DNA of 64,000 bases from Microvirga solisilvae (lineage in GTDB: Bacteria; Pseudomonadota; Alphaproteobacteria; Rhizobiales; Beijerinckiaceae). A model generated the notes under the pieces. The model searched no databases. It was not told the DNA's origin and saw nothing but the letters and a program-made list of their open reading frames with translations. The translations under genes and the position numbers were made by a program. Each line of letters begins with the position of its first letter. Position 1 is the first letter of the stretch. The stretch lies in contig NZ_JAKUCN010000001.1 in assembly GCF_022808595.1 (NCBI RefSeq), positions 806,001-870,000 of the forward strand, written 5' to 3'. Shown one piece after another: positions 43,396 through 51,098 of the stretch.

Positions 43396-43779
43396 TTACC
43401 ACATATCGAGCCCAACGCGGGCCTCGTCGGACATGCGGCTCTGATCCCACGGCGGATCGAAGACGATGGTGGCTTTTACGCTTTGGACACCGGGAACGGC
43501 CGCAACAGCGTTTTCCACCCAACCCGGCATCTCACCGGCCACCGGGCAGCCCGGAGCGGTCAGTGTCATGTCGATGGCCACGTTCCGGTCATCGTCGATA
43601 TCGACGCGGTAGATCAGGCCGAGCTCGTAGATATCGACCGGGATTTCCGGGTCATAAACGGTCTTGAGGGCCGCGATGATGTCGTCCGTCATGCGGTCCA
43701 GCTCTTCCGGCGGAATGCTTGAGCCGGGGGACACCTGCGGCGCATTGGGTGCGTCTTGGATGGGGGTCTGGTCGTTCAC
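43396..43779 (-). CDS. sufT: Fe-S assembly protein SufT (DUF59/MIP18 family)
   Basis: Assists maturation of Fe-S proteins. 127 aa. The MIP18-type domain covers most of the protein: DIIAALKTVYDPEIPVDIYELGLIYRVDI, then DMTLTAPGCPVAGEMP with the conserved Cys, and FDPPWDQSRMSDEAR. The N-terminal 30 residues are a Pro/Gln-rich linker. It is 11 bp downstream of sufS and ends the operon. Confidence 0.94.
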   Translation of the reverse strand: MNDQTPIQDAPNAPQVSPGSSIPPEELDRMTDDIIAALKTVYDPEIPVDIYELGLIYRVDIDDDRNVAIDMTLTAPGCPVAGEMPGWVENAVAAVPGVQSVKATIVFDPPWDQSRMSDEARVGLDMW

Positions 43780-43790
43780 AGGTCTATCCT

Positions 43791-45026
43791 TCAGGCAAAC
43801 AGGGTTTCCGCCTTCTGCAAGGCGTCCACCAGCTTATCGACTTCTTCCATGGTGTTGTAGAGGCCGAATGATGCACGGCAGGTGGAGGTTGCCCCGAAGC
43901 GGTTCAAGAGGGGCATGGCGCAGTGGGTGCCTGCCCGAACAGCCACGCCCTGCCGGTCGATGATGGTGGCCACGTCATGGGCGTGGGCGTTCTTCATCTC
44001 GAAGGCGATGATCGCCCCTTTGCCCCTGGCCTGGCCGATGATGCGGATGGAGTTCATGGCCCGCAGGCGCTCATGGGCATAGGCCGAGAGGGCCTCCTCA
44101 TGGGCGCGGATATTCTCGCGGCCAAGCTCCATCATGAAGCGAAGCGCCGCATCGAGGCCGATGGCCTCCAGGATCGCGGGCGTGCCAGCCTCGAAACGGT
44201 GCGGCGGATCGTTGTAGGTGATCGCGTCCTCGCGCACCTCGCGGATCATCTCGCCGCCGCCCTGATAAGGCGGCATCTTCTCGAGGAATTCGCGCTTGCC
44301 ATAGAGAACGCCGATGCCGGTCGGCCCGTAGACCTTATGGCCCGTGAACACATAGAAATCCGCATCGAGATCGCGCACATCCACGTCGAGATGCACCGCG
44401 CCCTGCGCGCCGTCCACCAGCACCGGCACGCCATGCGCGTGAGCAATGCGGATGATCTCCTTCATCGGCGTCACGGTGCCGAGCACGTTCGACATATGCG
44501 TCATGGCGACGATCTTCGTGCGGGGAGAGAAGAGTTTCTCGAACTCCTCGACGAGGAAGTTGCCGTCGTCGTCCACCGGCGCCCACTTGATCACCGCGCC
44601 CTTGCGCTCGCGCAGGAAGTGCCAGGGCACGATGTTGGAATGGTGCTCCATGATGGAGAGGATGATCTCGTCCCCCTCCCCGATATTCATGCGACCGAAG
44701 GAATCCGCTACGAGGTTGTAGGCTTCGGTCGCCGACTTGGTGAAGATGATCTCTTCGATCGAGCCCGCATTGATGAACGCGCGCGCCGTCTCGCGTGCCC
44801 GCTCGAAGCCCTCGGTCGCCACATTGGCCATGTAGTGCAGGCCGCGATGCACGTTCGCGTAGCCCGTCTCCATGGCGTTCACCATGGCGTCGATCACGGC
44901 CTTCGGCTTCTGCGCCGAGGCGGCGTTGTCGAGATAGACGAGCGGCTTGCCATAGACCTGTTGTTGCAGGATCGGGAACTGCGTCCGAACCGCTTCGATA
45001 TCATATGGCTTCACAGGAGCGTTCAT
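43791..45026 (-). CDS. sufS: Cysteine desulfurase SufS
   Basis: PLP enzyme that takes sulfur from cysteine for cluster assembly. The start ATG 45026 (MNAPVKPYDIEAVRTQFP) follows CAGGTAAGGC; 411 aa. PLP Lys in FTGHKVYGPTGIG, group II active Cys in RAGTHCAMPLLNRFG. LDNAASAQKP near the start is typical. Separated from sufD by 173 bp of palindromic repeats. Confidence 0.97.
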   Translation of the reverse strand: MNAPVKPYDIEAVRTQFPILQQQVYGKPLVYLDNAASAQKPKAVIDAMVNAMETGYANVHRGLHYMANVATEGFERARETARAFINAGSIEEIIFTKSATEAYNLVADSFGRMNIGEGDEIILSIMEHHSNIVPWHFLRERKGAVIKWAPVDDDGNFLVEEFEKLFSPRTKIVAMTHMSNVLGTVTPMKEIIRIAHAHGVPVLVDGAQGAVHLDVDVRDLDADFYVFTGHKVYGPTGIGVLYGKREFLEKMPPYQGGGEMIREVREDAITYNDPPHRFEAGTPAILEAIGLDAALRFMMELGRENIRAHEEALSAYAHERLRAMNSIRIIGQARGKGAIIAFEMKNAHAHDVATIIDRQGVAVRAGTHCAMPLLNRFGATSTCRASFGLYNTMEEVDKLVDALQKAETLFA

Positions 45027-45044
45027 TGCCTTACCTGTCTCTGT

Positions 45045-45146
45045 CCTCATCCTGAGGAGCAGACGTCGTCTGCGTCTCGAAGGATGATCCAGCGCCCTCT
45101 GGAAGCTCCTTCGAGACGCCTGCTACGCAGGCTCCTCAGGATGAGG
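45045..45146. repeat. Composite palindromic intergenic repeat, two hairpin units head to head
   Basis: Outer arms CCTCATCCTGAGGAGC (45045-45060) and GCTCCTCAGGATGAGG (45131-45146) are perfect complements. Inner arms GCGTCTCGAAGGA (45072-45084) and TCCTTCGAGACGC (45107-45119) also pair. Each half is itself a hairpin (GCAGAC-GTC-GTCTGC and GCCTGC-TAC-GCAGGC). This is the form of dispersed palindromic repeats known in Rhizobiales genomes. Located between sufS and sufD. Confidence 0.85.
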
Positions 45147-45162
45147 GCAGTGAACTTGAAAT

Positions 45163-45191
45163 GTCATGGCCGGGACGAGCCCGGCCATGAC
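45163..45191. repeat. 12-bp-arm palindrome after sufD
   Basis: GTCATGGCCGGG-ACGAG-CCCGGCCATGAC, perfect arms, 8 nt past the sufD stop. It could fold in the transcript as a processing or attenuation hairpin (no T-run follows). The sequence type recurs in Rhizobiales intergenic spaces. Confidence 0.75.
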
Positions 45192-45199
45192 GCCATGTT

Positions 45200-46513
45200 T
45201 TACGAACGGGCCTTCAACCAGCCCTCGACGGTGCCGACCAGGGCCTCGCGAACGTCCTCGTTCTCCACGAACTCGATGGACTCGCCGAGGAAGGCCTGAA
45301 CCAGCAGGCTCTCGGCTTCCTTCTGCGGCAGGCCGCGAGCTTTGAGGTAGAACAGGAGGTCTTCATCGAGCTGGCCGCAGGTGGCGCCGTGAGCGCACTG
45401 CACGTCATCCGCGAAGATTTCGAGCTCCGGCTTGTTGTTCATCGAGCCGCCCTCCGCCAGGAGGAGCGCTGCCGACATCATGCGGCCGTCGGTCTTCTGG
45501 GCGTGATGCGGAACGATGATCTTGCCCTGGAAGACGCCCGTGGCTTCATCGTCGATGACCGTCTTGAACAGCTCGCGGCTCTCGCAGTGAAGAGCATTGT
45601 GCTCGACGACAAGCGTGGAATCCCCGTGCTGCGTGCCTTTCAGCATCGTTGCGCCATTGACGCGCAGGTTCGTGTTCTCGCCATTGAGAATGGCATAGAC
45701 CTGATGGCGCGAGGTGGCGGAGCCCGCCACGACGTTGATGCTGTTGAAGTTGGCCTCGGCACCGACCTTCAGGGCAAGTGTCGACAAGGCGAGAGCCTTA
45801 TCACCCTCGGCGTTCAGGCGAACATGCTGCACGTTGGTGCGGTCGCCCGCGATCATCTCGATCACGTCGTTCGGCTGATGGTTCGCGCCGCTCGTGCTCT
45901 CGTGGGATTCGAGAAGCGTGAAGGAGGCATCATCCTCCACTACCACGAGCACGCGGGTAGCGGTAGCAATCGCAGAGCCAGTAGCGGTGACGAAGCGCAG
46001 GTGAACCGGCGTCTCGACGGAGCCTGCAACGCGGATCATCACGCCGTCGGCCATGAAGGACGTGTTGAGCTGATAGACCGGATTGCCGCTCGCCCACGGA
46101 ACCGGGCTGAGCTTTGCCAGCCACTCATGGCCATTGGCCAGAGCCTCGCGCAGGGGCACGATCTCGACGCCTTCCGGCAGCTTGGCGAAATCGACAGCCT
46201 CGCGCACGAAATGGCCGTTCACGAACGGCACCTGCAGCGCAGCCACATCGGCGAATGCCTTGGAGCCGCCAAGCGCAGCCTTCGCCTCGTCAGCGGTGGG
46301 AACGCCCGCGAAGGGCGCAACCTCACGCAGCAGCGCGCGAAGATCCGTGTACTTGAACTCTTCCACGCGGCGGTGCGGAAGACCGCGCGCGCTGAACTGC
46401 TCGAAAGCCTGGGCACGGGATTCCGTGCTTCCGGGAAGCGTCGTCTTGGCGCTTTCGAACGCCTGCACCAGCGCGGTTTCCGCCGGTGTTTTCATGAGGG
46501 TGACGTCGGCCAT
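45200..46513 (-). CDS. sufD: Fe-S cluster scaffold component SufD
   Basis: Partner of SufB in the SufBC2D scaffold complex. 437 aa. The beta-helix core is recognisable (SFTLLESHESTSGANHQPNDVIEMIAGD, RDNTNLRVNGATMLKGTQHGDSTLVVEHNA-type repeats) and the C-terminal AHGATCGQLDEDLLFYLKARGLPQKEAESLL helices match SufB/SufD. Starts 2 nt after the sufC stop, so translation is coupled. Confidence 0.96.
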   Translation of the reverse strand: MADVTLMKTPAETALVQAFESAKTTLPGSTESRAQAFEQFSARGLPHRRVEEFKYTDLRALLREVAPFAGVPTADEAKAALGGSKAFADVAALQVPFVNGHFVREAVDFAKLPEGVEIVPLREALANGHEWLAKLSPVPWASGNPVYQLNTSFMADGVMIRVAGSVETPVHLRFVTATGSAIATATRVLVVVEDDASFTLLESHESTSGANHQPNDVIEMIAGDRTNVQHVRLNAEGDKALALSTLALKVGAEANFNSINVVAGSATSRHQVYAILNGENTNLRVNGATMLKGTQHGDSTLVVEHNALHCESRELFKTVIDDEATGVFQGKIIVPHHAQKTDGRMMSAALLLAEGGSMNNKPELEIFADDVQCAHGATCGQLDEDLLFYLKARGLPQKEAESLLVQAFLGESIEFVENEDVREALVGTVEGWLKARS

Positions 46514-46515
46514 GA

Positions 46516-47268
46516 TTAAGCGGCCTCGCTTTCCCGGTAATCGGCATAGCCGTTGGCCTCGAGTTCGAGCGCCAGTTCCTTGCCGCCCGAGCGCACGATG
46601 CGGCCGCCATGCATCACGTGCACGGTGTCGGGCACGATGTGGTTCAGGAGGCGCTGATAGTGCGTGATGACGAGGAAGGCGCGATCCGGAGAGCGGAGCG
46701 CGTTCACGCCCTCGGACACGATGCGCAGCGCGTCGATGTCGAGGCCGGAATCCGTCTCGTCAAGGATGCAGAAGGACGGTTGGAGCAGCGCCATCTGCAG
46801 GATCTCCATGCGCTTCTTCTCACCGCCGGAGAAGCCGACGTTCAGGGCGCGCTTGAGCATGTCCTTGTTCATCTCGAGCTTCGCCGCCGCCGCGTTCACC
46901 TGCTTGATGAAATCGGGGGTCGACAACTCGCCCTCGCCGCGCGACTTGCGCTGGGCGTTCATGGCGGCTTTCAGGAAGGTCATCGAACCGACGCCGGGGA
47001 TTTCCAGCGGGTACTGGAAGGCCAGGAACACGCCCGCAGCCGCGCGCTGATCCGGCTCCATCTCCAGAAGGTTCTGGCCGTCGAGCAGGATCTCGCCGTC
47101 GAGAACTTCATAATCCTCCTTGCCGGCGATCACATACGACAGGGTCGACTTGCCCGAGCCGTTCGGGCCCATGATGGCGGCGACCTCGCCCTTGTTCACG
47201 GTGAGGTTGAGGCCGTTGAGAATGCGTTTGTCCTCGATCTGGACAACAAGGTTCTTGATTTCGAGCAT
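46516..47268 (-). CDS. sufC: Fe-S assembly ATPase SufC
   Basis: ABC-type ATPase of the SufBCD complex. 250 aa. Walker [16 protein letters not shown]-loop [13 protein letters not shown], signature [17 protein letters not shown], Walker [19 protein letters not shown]-loop [10 protein letters not shown]. Standard length and order sufB-sufC-sufD. Confidence 0.97.
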   Translation of the reverse strand: MLEIKNLVVQIEDKRILNGLNLTVNKGEVAAIMGPNGSGKSTLSYVIAGKEDYEVLDGEILLDGQNLLEMEPDQRAAAGVFLAFQYPLEIPGVGSMTFLKAAMNAQRKSRGEGELSTPDFIKQVNAAAAKLEMNKDMLKRALNVGFSGGEKKRMEILQMALLQPSFCILDETDSGLDIDALRIVSEGVNALRSPDRAFLVITHYQRLLNHIVPDTVHVMHGGRIVRSGGKELALELEANGYADYRESEAA

Positions 47269-47288
47269 TTTACATTTCCATCCGCGTC

Positions 47289-47375
47289 ATCCCGGGCGAG
47301 CCTATCGAGACCCGGGATCGCTATCCGAATTGAACTGGGTTTGGACGATCCCGGCCCGCGTTTCGCGTGGCCGGG
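47289..47375. repeat. Two palindromes in the sufB-sufC gap
   Basis: ATCCCGGG-N14-CCCGGGAT (47289-47318) and CCCGGCC-CGCG-TTT-CGCG-T-GGCCGGG-type hairpin (47350-47375). They fill most of the 119-bp gap between sufB and sufC, which are usually tightly linked. Composition matches dispersed GC-rich repeats. Confidence 0.7.
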
Positions 47376-47387
47376 GACGCTTGTTCG

Positions 47388-48860
47388 TTAACCGACCGAG
47401 CCTTCCAGCGAGATCGAGATGAGCTTCTGGGCTTCCACCGCGAACTCCATGGGGAGCTGCTGCAGAACGTCCTTCACGAAGCCGTTCACGATGAGCGCCG
47501 TCGCCTCTTCTTCCGAGAGGCCGCGCTGCTGGCAGTAGAACATCTGATCTTCCGAGATCTTCGATGTCGTCGCCTCGTGCTCGAACACGGCGGTGGCGTT
47601 CTTCGACTCGATGTAGGGCACCGTATGCGCGCCGCACTGGTTGCCGATGAGCAGCGAGTCGCAGTTCGTGAAGTTACGCGCGCCGGTCGCCTTACGGTGA
47701 GCCGACACGAGGCCGCGATAGGTGTTCTCGGACTTGCCGGCCGCGATGCCCTTCGAGATGATCCGGCTCGTGGTGTTCTTGCCGAGATGGATCATCTTGG
47801 TGCCGGAATCGACCTGCTGCATGCCGTTCGACACGGCAATCGAATAGAACTCGCCGCGCGAGTTGTCGCCGCGCAGGATGCAGGACGGGTACTTCCACGT
47901 GATCGCAGAGCCTGTCTCCACCTGGGTCCAGGTGATGACCGAGTTCTTGCCACGGCAATCGCCGCGCTTCGTCACGAAGTTGTAGATGCCGCCCCGGCCC
48001 TCGGCGTCGCCCGGATACCAGTTCTGGACGGTCGAGTACTTGATCTCGGCATCGTCGAGCGCGATCAGCTCGACCACGGCAGCGTGGAGCTGGTTCTCGT
48101 CGCGCTTCGGGGCCGTGCAGCCTTCGAGATACGAGACGTAGGAGCCCTTGTCCGCGATGATCAGCGTGCGCTCGAACTGGCCGGTGTTCTTCTCGTTGAT
48201 GCGGAAGTAAGTCGACAGCTCCATCGGGCAGCGGACGCCCGGCGGGATGTAGACGAACGAACCGTCGGTGAAGACAGCCGAGTTCAGCGTCGCGAAGAAG
48301 TTGTCCGTCACGGGCACGACGGTGCCGAGGTACTGCTTCACGAGGTCCGGGTATTCGCGGATAGCTTCCGAGATCGGCATGAAGATCACGCCGGCCTTCG
48401 CCAGTTCTTCCTTGAAGGTCGTGGCGACCGACACGCTGTCGAACACCGCGTCCACGGCCACACGACGCTCCGGCTCAACACCGGCCAGGATCTCCTGCTC
48501 GCGCAGCGGAATGCCGAGCTTCTCATAGGTCTTGAGAATCTCAGGGTCCACCTCGTCGAGGGACTTCGGCGCCGGGTTCTTCTTCGGAGCGGCGTAGTAA
48601 TAAATGTCGTTGTAATCGATCTTGTCGTACGACACGCGCGCCCAGCTCGGCTCCGTCATGGTGAGCCAACGCTTGTAGGCGTCGAGGCGCCACTGGAGCA
48701 TCCATTCCGGCTCGCCCTTCTTGGCCGAGATGAAGCGGATCACATCCTCGGAGAGGCCCTTGGGCGACTTCTCCATTTCGACTTCGGTCTCGAAGCCGTA
48801 CTTGTACTGATCGACGTCAATCGACCGAACCTGATCGATCGTCTCCTGCACTGCAGGCAT
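47388..48860 (-). CDS. sufB: Fe-S cluster scaffold component SufB
   Basis: Main scaffold of the SufBC2D complex on which the cluster forms. 490 aa, typical. C-terminal beta-helix with the SPSC-like region [22 protein letters not shown] and the conserved Cys in [17 protein letters not shown]; ends with [43 protein letters not shown] precedes the ATG. Confidence 0.97.
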   Translation of the reverse strand: MPAVQETIDQVRSIDVDQYKYGFETEVEMEKSPKGLSEDVIRFISAKKGEPEWMLQWRLDAYKRWLTMTEPSWARVSYDKIDYNDIYYYAAPKKNPAPKSLDEVDPEILKTYEKLGIPLREQEILAGVEPERRVAVDAVFDSVSVATTFKEELAKAGVIFMPISEAIREYPDLVKQYLGTVVPVTDNFFATLNSAVFTDGSFVYIPPGVRCPMELSTYFRINEKNTGQFERTLIIADKGSYVSYLEGCTAPKRDENQLHAAVVELIALDDAEIKYSTVQNWYPGDAEGRGGIYNFVTKRGDCRGKNSVITWTQVETGSAITWKYPSCILRGDNSRGEFYSIAVSNGMQQVDSGTKMIHLGKNTTSRIISKGIAAGKSENTYRGLVSAHRKATGARNFTNCDSLLIGNQCGAHTVPYIESKNATAVFEHEATTSKISEDQMFYCQQRGLSEEEATALIVNGFVKDVLQQLPMEFAVEAQKLISISLEGSVG

Positions 48861-48929
48861 CTGTCTCTCCCACCGCTCACGGCTTCAAGGGCCGCGGGTT
48901 GATATGACATGGAAAACTGGCGGGGCTTT

Positions 48930-50102
48930 CTAAGCCGCGCTCGCCTTCCGCTTATATAAGGGGCCCACCACCTTTTCGCACGCCTCCGCAAAGCGAATGA
49001 CGCATTCTTTTGTGGTCGACCACCCCAAACTCACACGCAAAACGCCCTCCGCGAGGGCGGGCTCGACGCCCATGGCATCGAGCACATGCGAACGCTTGAC
49101 CTTTCCGGACGAGCAGGCCGAACCGGAGGACAGGGCAATGCCCGCAAGATCGAACGCGATCAATGCCGTCTCGGCCTTGAGGCCGGGTATGGCAAAGGCC
49201 AGCGTATTAGGCAACCGCTCGGCACCAGCGCCCACAACAAGAGCGTCCGGCGCCACACGCAGGACATGGGCCTCCGCTTCGTCACGAAGGCTCTTCAGCC
49301 GCTCGGCCTCCTGCTCCAGCCCCTCAAGGGCGAGTTCGGCCGCAGCACCGAAGCCGGCAATGCCAGCGACATTCTCAGTGCCGGCGCGGTAGTTCTTCTC
49401 CTGCCCGCCACCGCGAACCAGCTTGTCGCCGATCTCGTACTGGTCGGAGGCGAGCACCAGAGCCCCCGCCCCCTTCGGGCCGCCGAGCTTGTGGGCGGAC
49501 AGCGTGAGTGCATCGACGCCAAGCGCAACGATATCGACCGGAACCCGCCCCGCCGCCTGCACAGCATCCGTATGAACGAGCCCGCCATGCTCATGAACGA
49601 GCCGGGCAATCTCAGCGATGGGCTGGATCACGCCGGTCTCGTTGTTGGCGAGTTGCACGGAAACCAGAACCCGCTCGTCACCCGCCTTCTCCAGGTGGGC
49701 TTTGAGCCAAGCGAGATCAATGATTCCGCGCCCATCCACCGGGATGATGCCGACCTGCTCGGCCGGAAAGCGATGGCCGTTGAGGATACAGGGATGCTCG
49801 GTCGCACCGATGAGAAGCCTGACAGGCCCCGGCTGCCCGAGACGGCGGAAAGTCGGCGTGAGCACGAGATTCGCGGCTTCCGTGCCGCCGCTCGTGAAGA
49901 CCAAGTTCTTGGCCTTGGAGCCGACCAGGCGGGCAATGGAGGCCCTGGCGGTTTCCATCTCAGAGCGCGCGGCGCGGCCTTCCGTATGAATGGAGGATGC
50001 ATTACCCGGCAGCTGCAGCACGCGCAGAACCACCTCCGCCACGCCCGGCCGCAGGGGCGAGGTGGCATTGTGATCGAGGTATGTGCGCTGGACCATGGCC
50101 AT
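48930..50102 (-). CDS. Cysteine desulfurase, NifS/IscS-like, first suf gene
   Basis: PLP-dependent sulfur donor of group I. 390 aa. PLP Lys in LTLSAHKLGGPKGAG, active Cys in ALSSGSACSSGKVKRSH; YLDHNATSPLRP near the start. It leads the suf operon in front of sufB, as in other Rhizobiales, while sufS (group II) comes later. Two desulfurases thus serve one scaffold. ATG at 50102 or the second one two codons later is possible. Confidence 0.94.
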   Translation of the reverse strand: MAMVQRTYLDHNATSPLRPGVAEVVLRVLQLPGNASSIHTEGRAARSEMETARASIARLVGSKAKNLVFTSGGTEAANLVLTPTFRRLGQPGPVRLLIGATEHPCILNGHRFPAEQVGIIPVDGRGIIDLAWLKAHLEKAGDERVLVSVQLANNETGVIQPIAEIARLVHEHGGLVHTDAVQAAGRVPVDIVALGVDALTLSAHKLGGPKGAGALVLASDQYEIGDKLVRGGGQEKNYRAGTENVAGIAGFGAAAELALEGLEQEAERLKSLRDEAEAHVLRVAPDALVVGAGAERLPNTLAFAIPGLKAETALIAFDLAGIALSSGSACSSGKVKRSHVLDAMGVEPALAEGVLRVSLGWSTTKECVIRFAEACEKVVGPLYKRKASAA

Positions 50103-50234
50103 GGCTTAAGGTCTGCCGCCTCACGAAAATCTTGCAATTGACCCTGGTTGCTGTGCTAAAGCACCGCAACCACATGTGTCCCATGTTTCTCCGAAGGCCG
50201 AAGCCTTTGGAATTTATCGAAACATTGTAACACT

Positions 50235-50249
50235 TTAGAAGAATTCTAA
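50235..50249. promoter_or_regulatory. Putative Irr box (ICE) upstream of suf
   Basis: Perfect 15-bp palindrome TTAGAA-GAA-TTCTAA, 133 bp before the first suf gene and 94 bp before the divergent hydrolase. It matches the TTAGAA-N3-TTCTAA form of the iron control element bound by the Fur-family regulator Irr in Rhizobiales, whose regulon is known to include suf. Binding itself is inference. Confidence 0.7.
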
Positions 50250-50253
50250 TGGC

Positions 50254-50269
50254 TTCCCTCTTAAGGGAA
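50254..50269. promoter_or_regulatory. Second palindrome beside the Irr box
   Basis: TTCCCT-CTTA-AGGGAA, perfect 6-bp arms, 5 bp from the Irr-box-like site. It may be a second operator or a hairpin in the leader of the plus-strand hydrolase. Nothing else is evident in the 240-bp divergent region. Confidence 0.4.
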
Positions 50270-50342
50270 TCCGAGACCTGGAGTCAAGGTCGCACAGGGG
50301 TTTCCCTCTCATCACAGAGAGGCGATCAAGAGGTTCGCGTAC

Positions 50343-51005
50343 ATGCCTGAAGTCATCTTCACGGGGCCGGCCGGCCGTATCGAAGGCCGCTATCAGCCTG
50401 CCAAGGAAAAGGGCGCTCCAATCGCCATCATCCTGCATCCACACCCGCAATTCGGCGGGACGATGAACAACCAGATCGTCTACAATCTGTATTATGACTT
50501 CGTGAAGCGCGGCTTCTCGGTGCTCCGCTTCAACTTTCGCGGCGTCGGCCGCAGCCAGGGCGCGTTCGACCACGGCCAGGGCGAGCTGTCGGATGCAGCA
50601 GCGGCCCTCGACTGGGCCCAGGCCATGAACCCCGATGCCCGCGCCTGCTGGATCGCCGGGGTATCCTTCGGCGCCTGGATCGGCATGCAGCTTCTCATGC
50701 GCCGTCCGGAGATCGAGGGCTTCATCTCGATTGCCGCCATGGCGAACCGCTATGACTTCTCGTTCCTCGCCCCCTGCCCGTCCTCCGGCCTGTTCGTGCA
50801 CGGCTCCGAGGATCGCGTCGCTCCGGTGAAGGACGTGGTCAGCGTCATCGAGAAGGTGAAGACCCAGAAGGGCGTGAAGCTCGAGCATGCGGTCGTCGAC
50901 GGCGCCAACCACTTCTTCGACGGCAAGGTCGATGAGCTGATGGTGGCCGTGGACGAGTATCTCGACAAGCGCCTGGGCGCGACCGAAGCCACGGAAGCGG
51001 TCTGA
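50343..51005 (+). CDS. Alpha/beta hydrolase (YuxL/KynB-like 'HPHPQFGGTMNN' group)
   Basis: 220 aa. Conserved ILHPHPQFGGTMNN and FNFRGVGRSQG segments define a bacterial alpha/beta-hydrolase group often annotated only as hydrolase. Triad candidates: Ser in IAGVSFGAWIGM, Asp in VHGSEDRVAP, His in DGANHFFDGK. No signal peptide. Divergent from the suf operon across the Irr-box-like region, so it might share iron control. Substrate unknown. Confidence 0.88.
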   Translation: MPEVIFTGPAGRIEGRYQPAKEKGAPIAIILHPHPQFGGTMNNQIVYNLYYDFVKRGFSVLRFNFRGVGRSQGAFDHGQGELSDAAAALDWAQAMNPDARACWIAGVSFGAWIGMQLLMRRPEIEGFISIAAMANRYDFSFLAPCPSSGLFVHGSEDRVAPVKDVVSVIEKVKTQKGVKLEHAVVDGANHFFDGKVDELMVAVDEYLDKRLGATEATEAV

Positions 51006-51044
51006 CTGCCCGCATCTTTTGAGAGTCCAAGCATTAAAACCGAA

Positions 51045-51073
51045 AAAAGGCCGGTCAGATTGACCGGCCTTTT
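51045..51073. terminator. Bidirectional terminator between hydrolase and RTX protease
   Basis: Perfect 13-bp stem AAAAGGCCGGTCA / TGACCGGCCTTTT with a 3-nt loop; T-runs on both sides. Serves two convergent genes. Confidence 0.93.
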
Positions 51074-51098
51074 CTTTATATACGCTTATGATGGCGCG

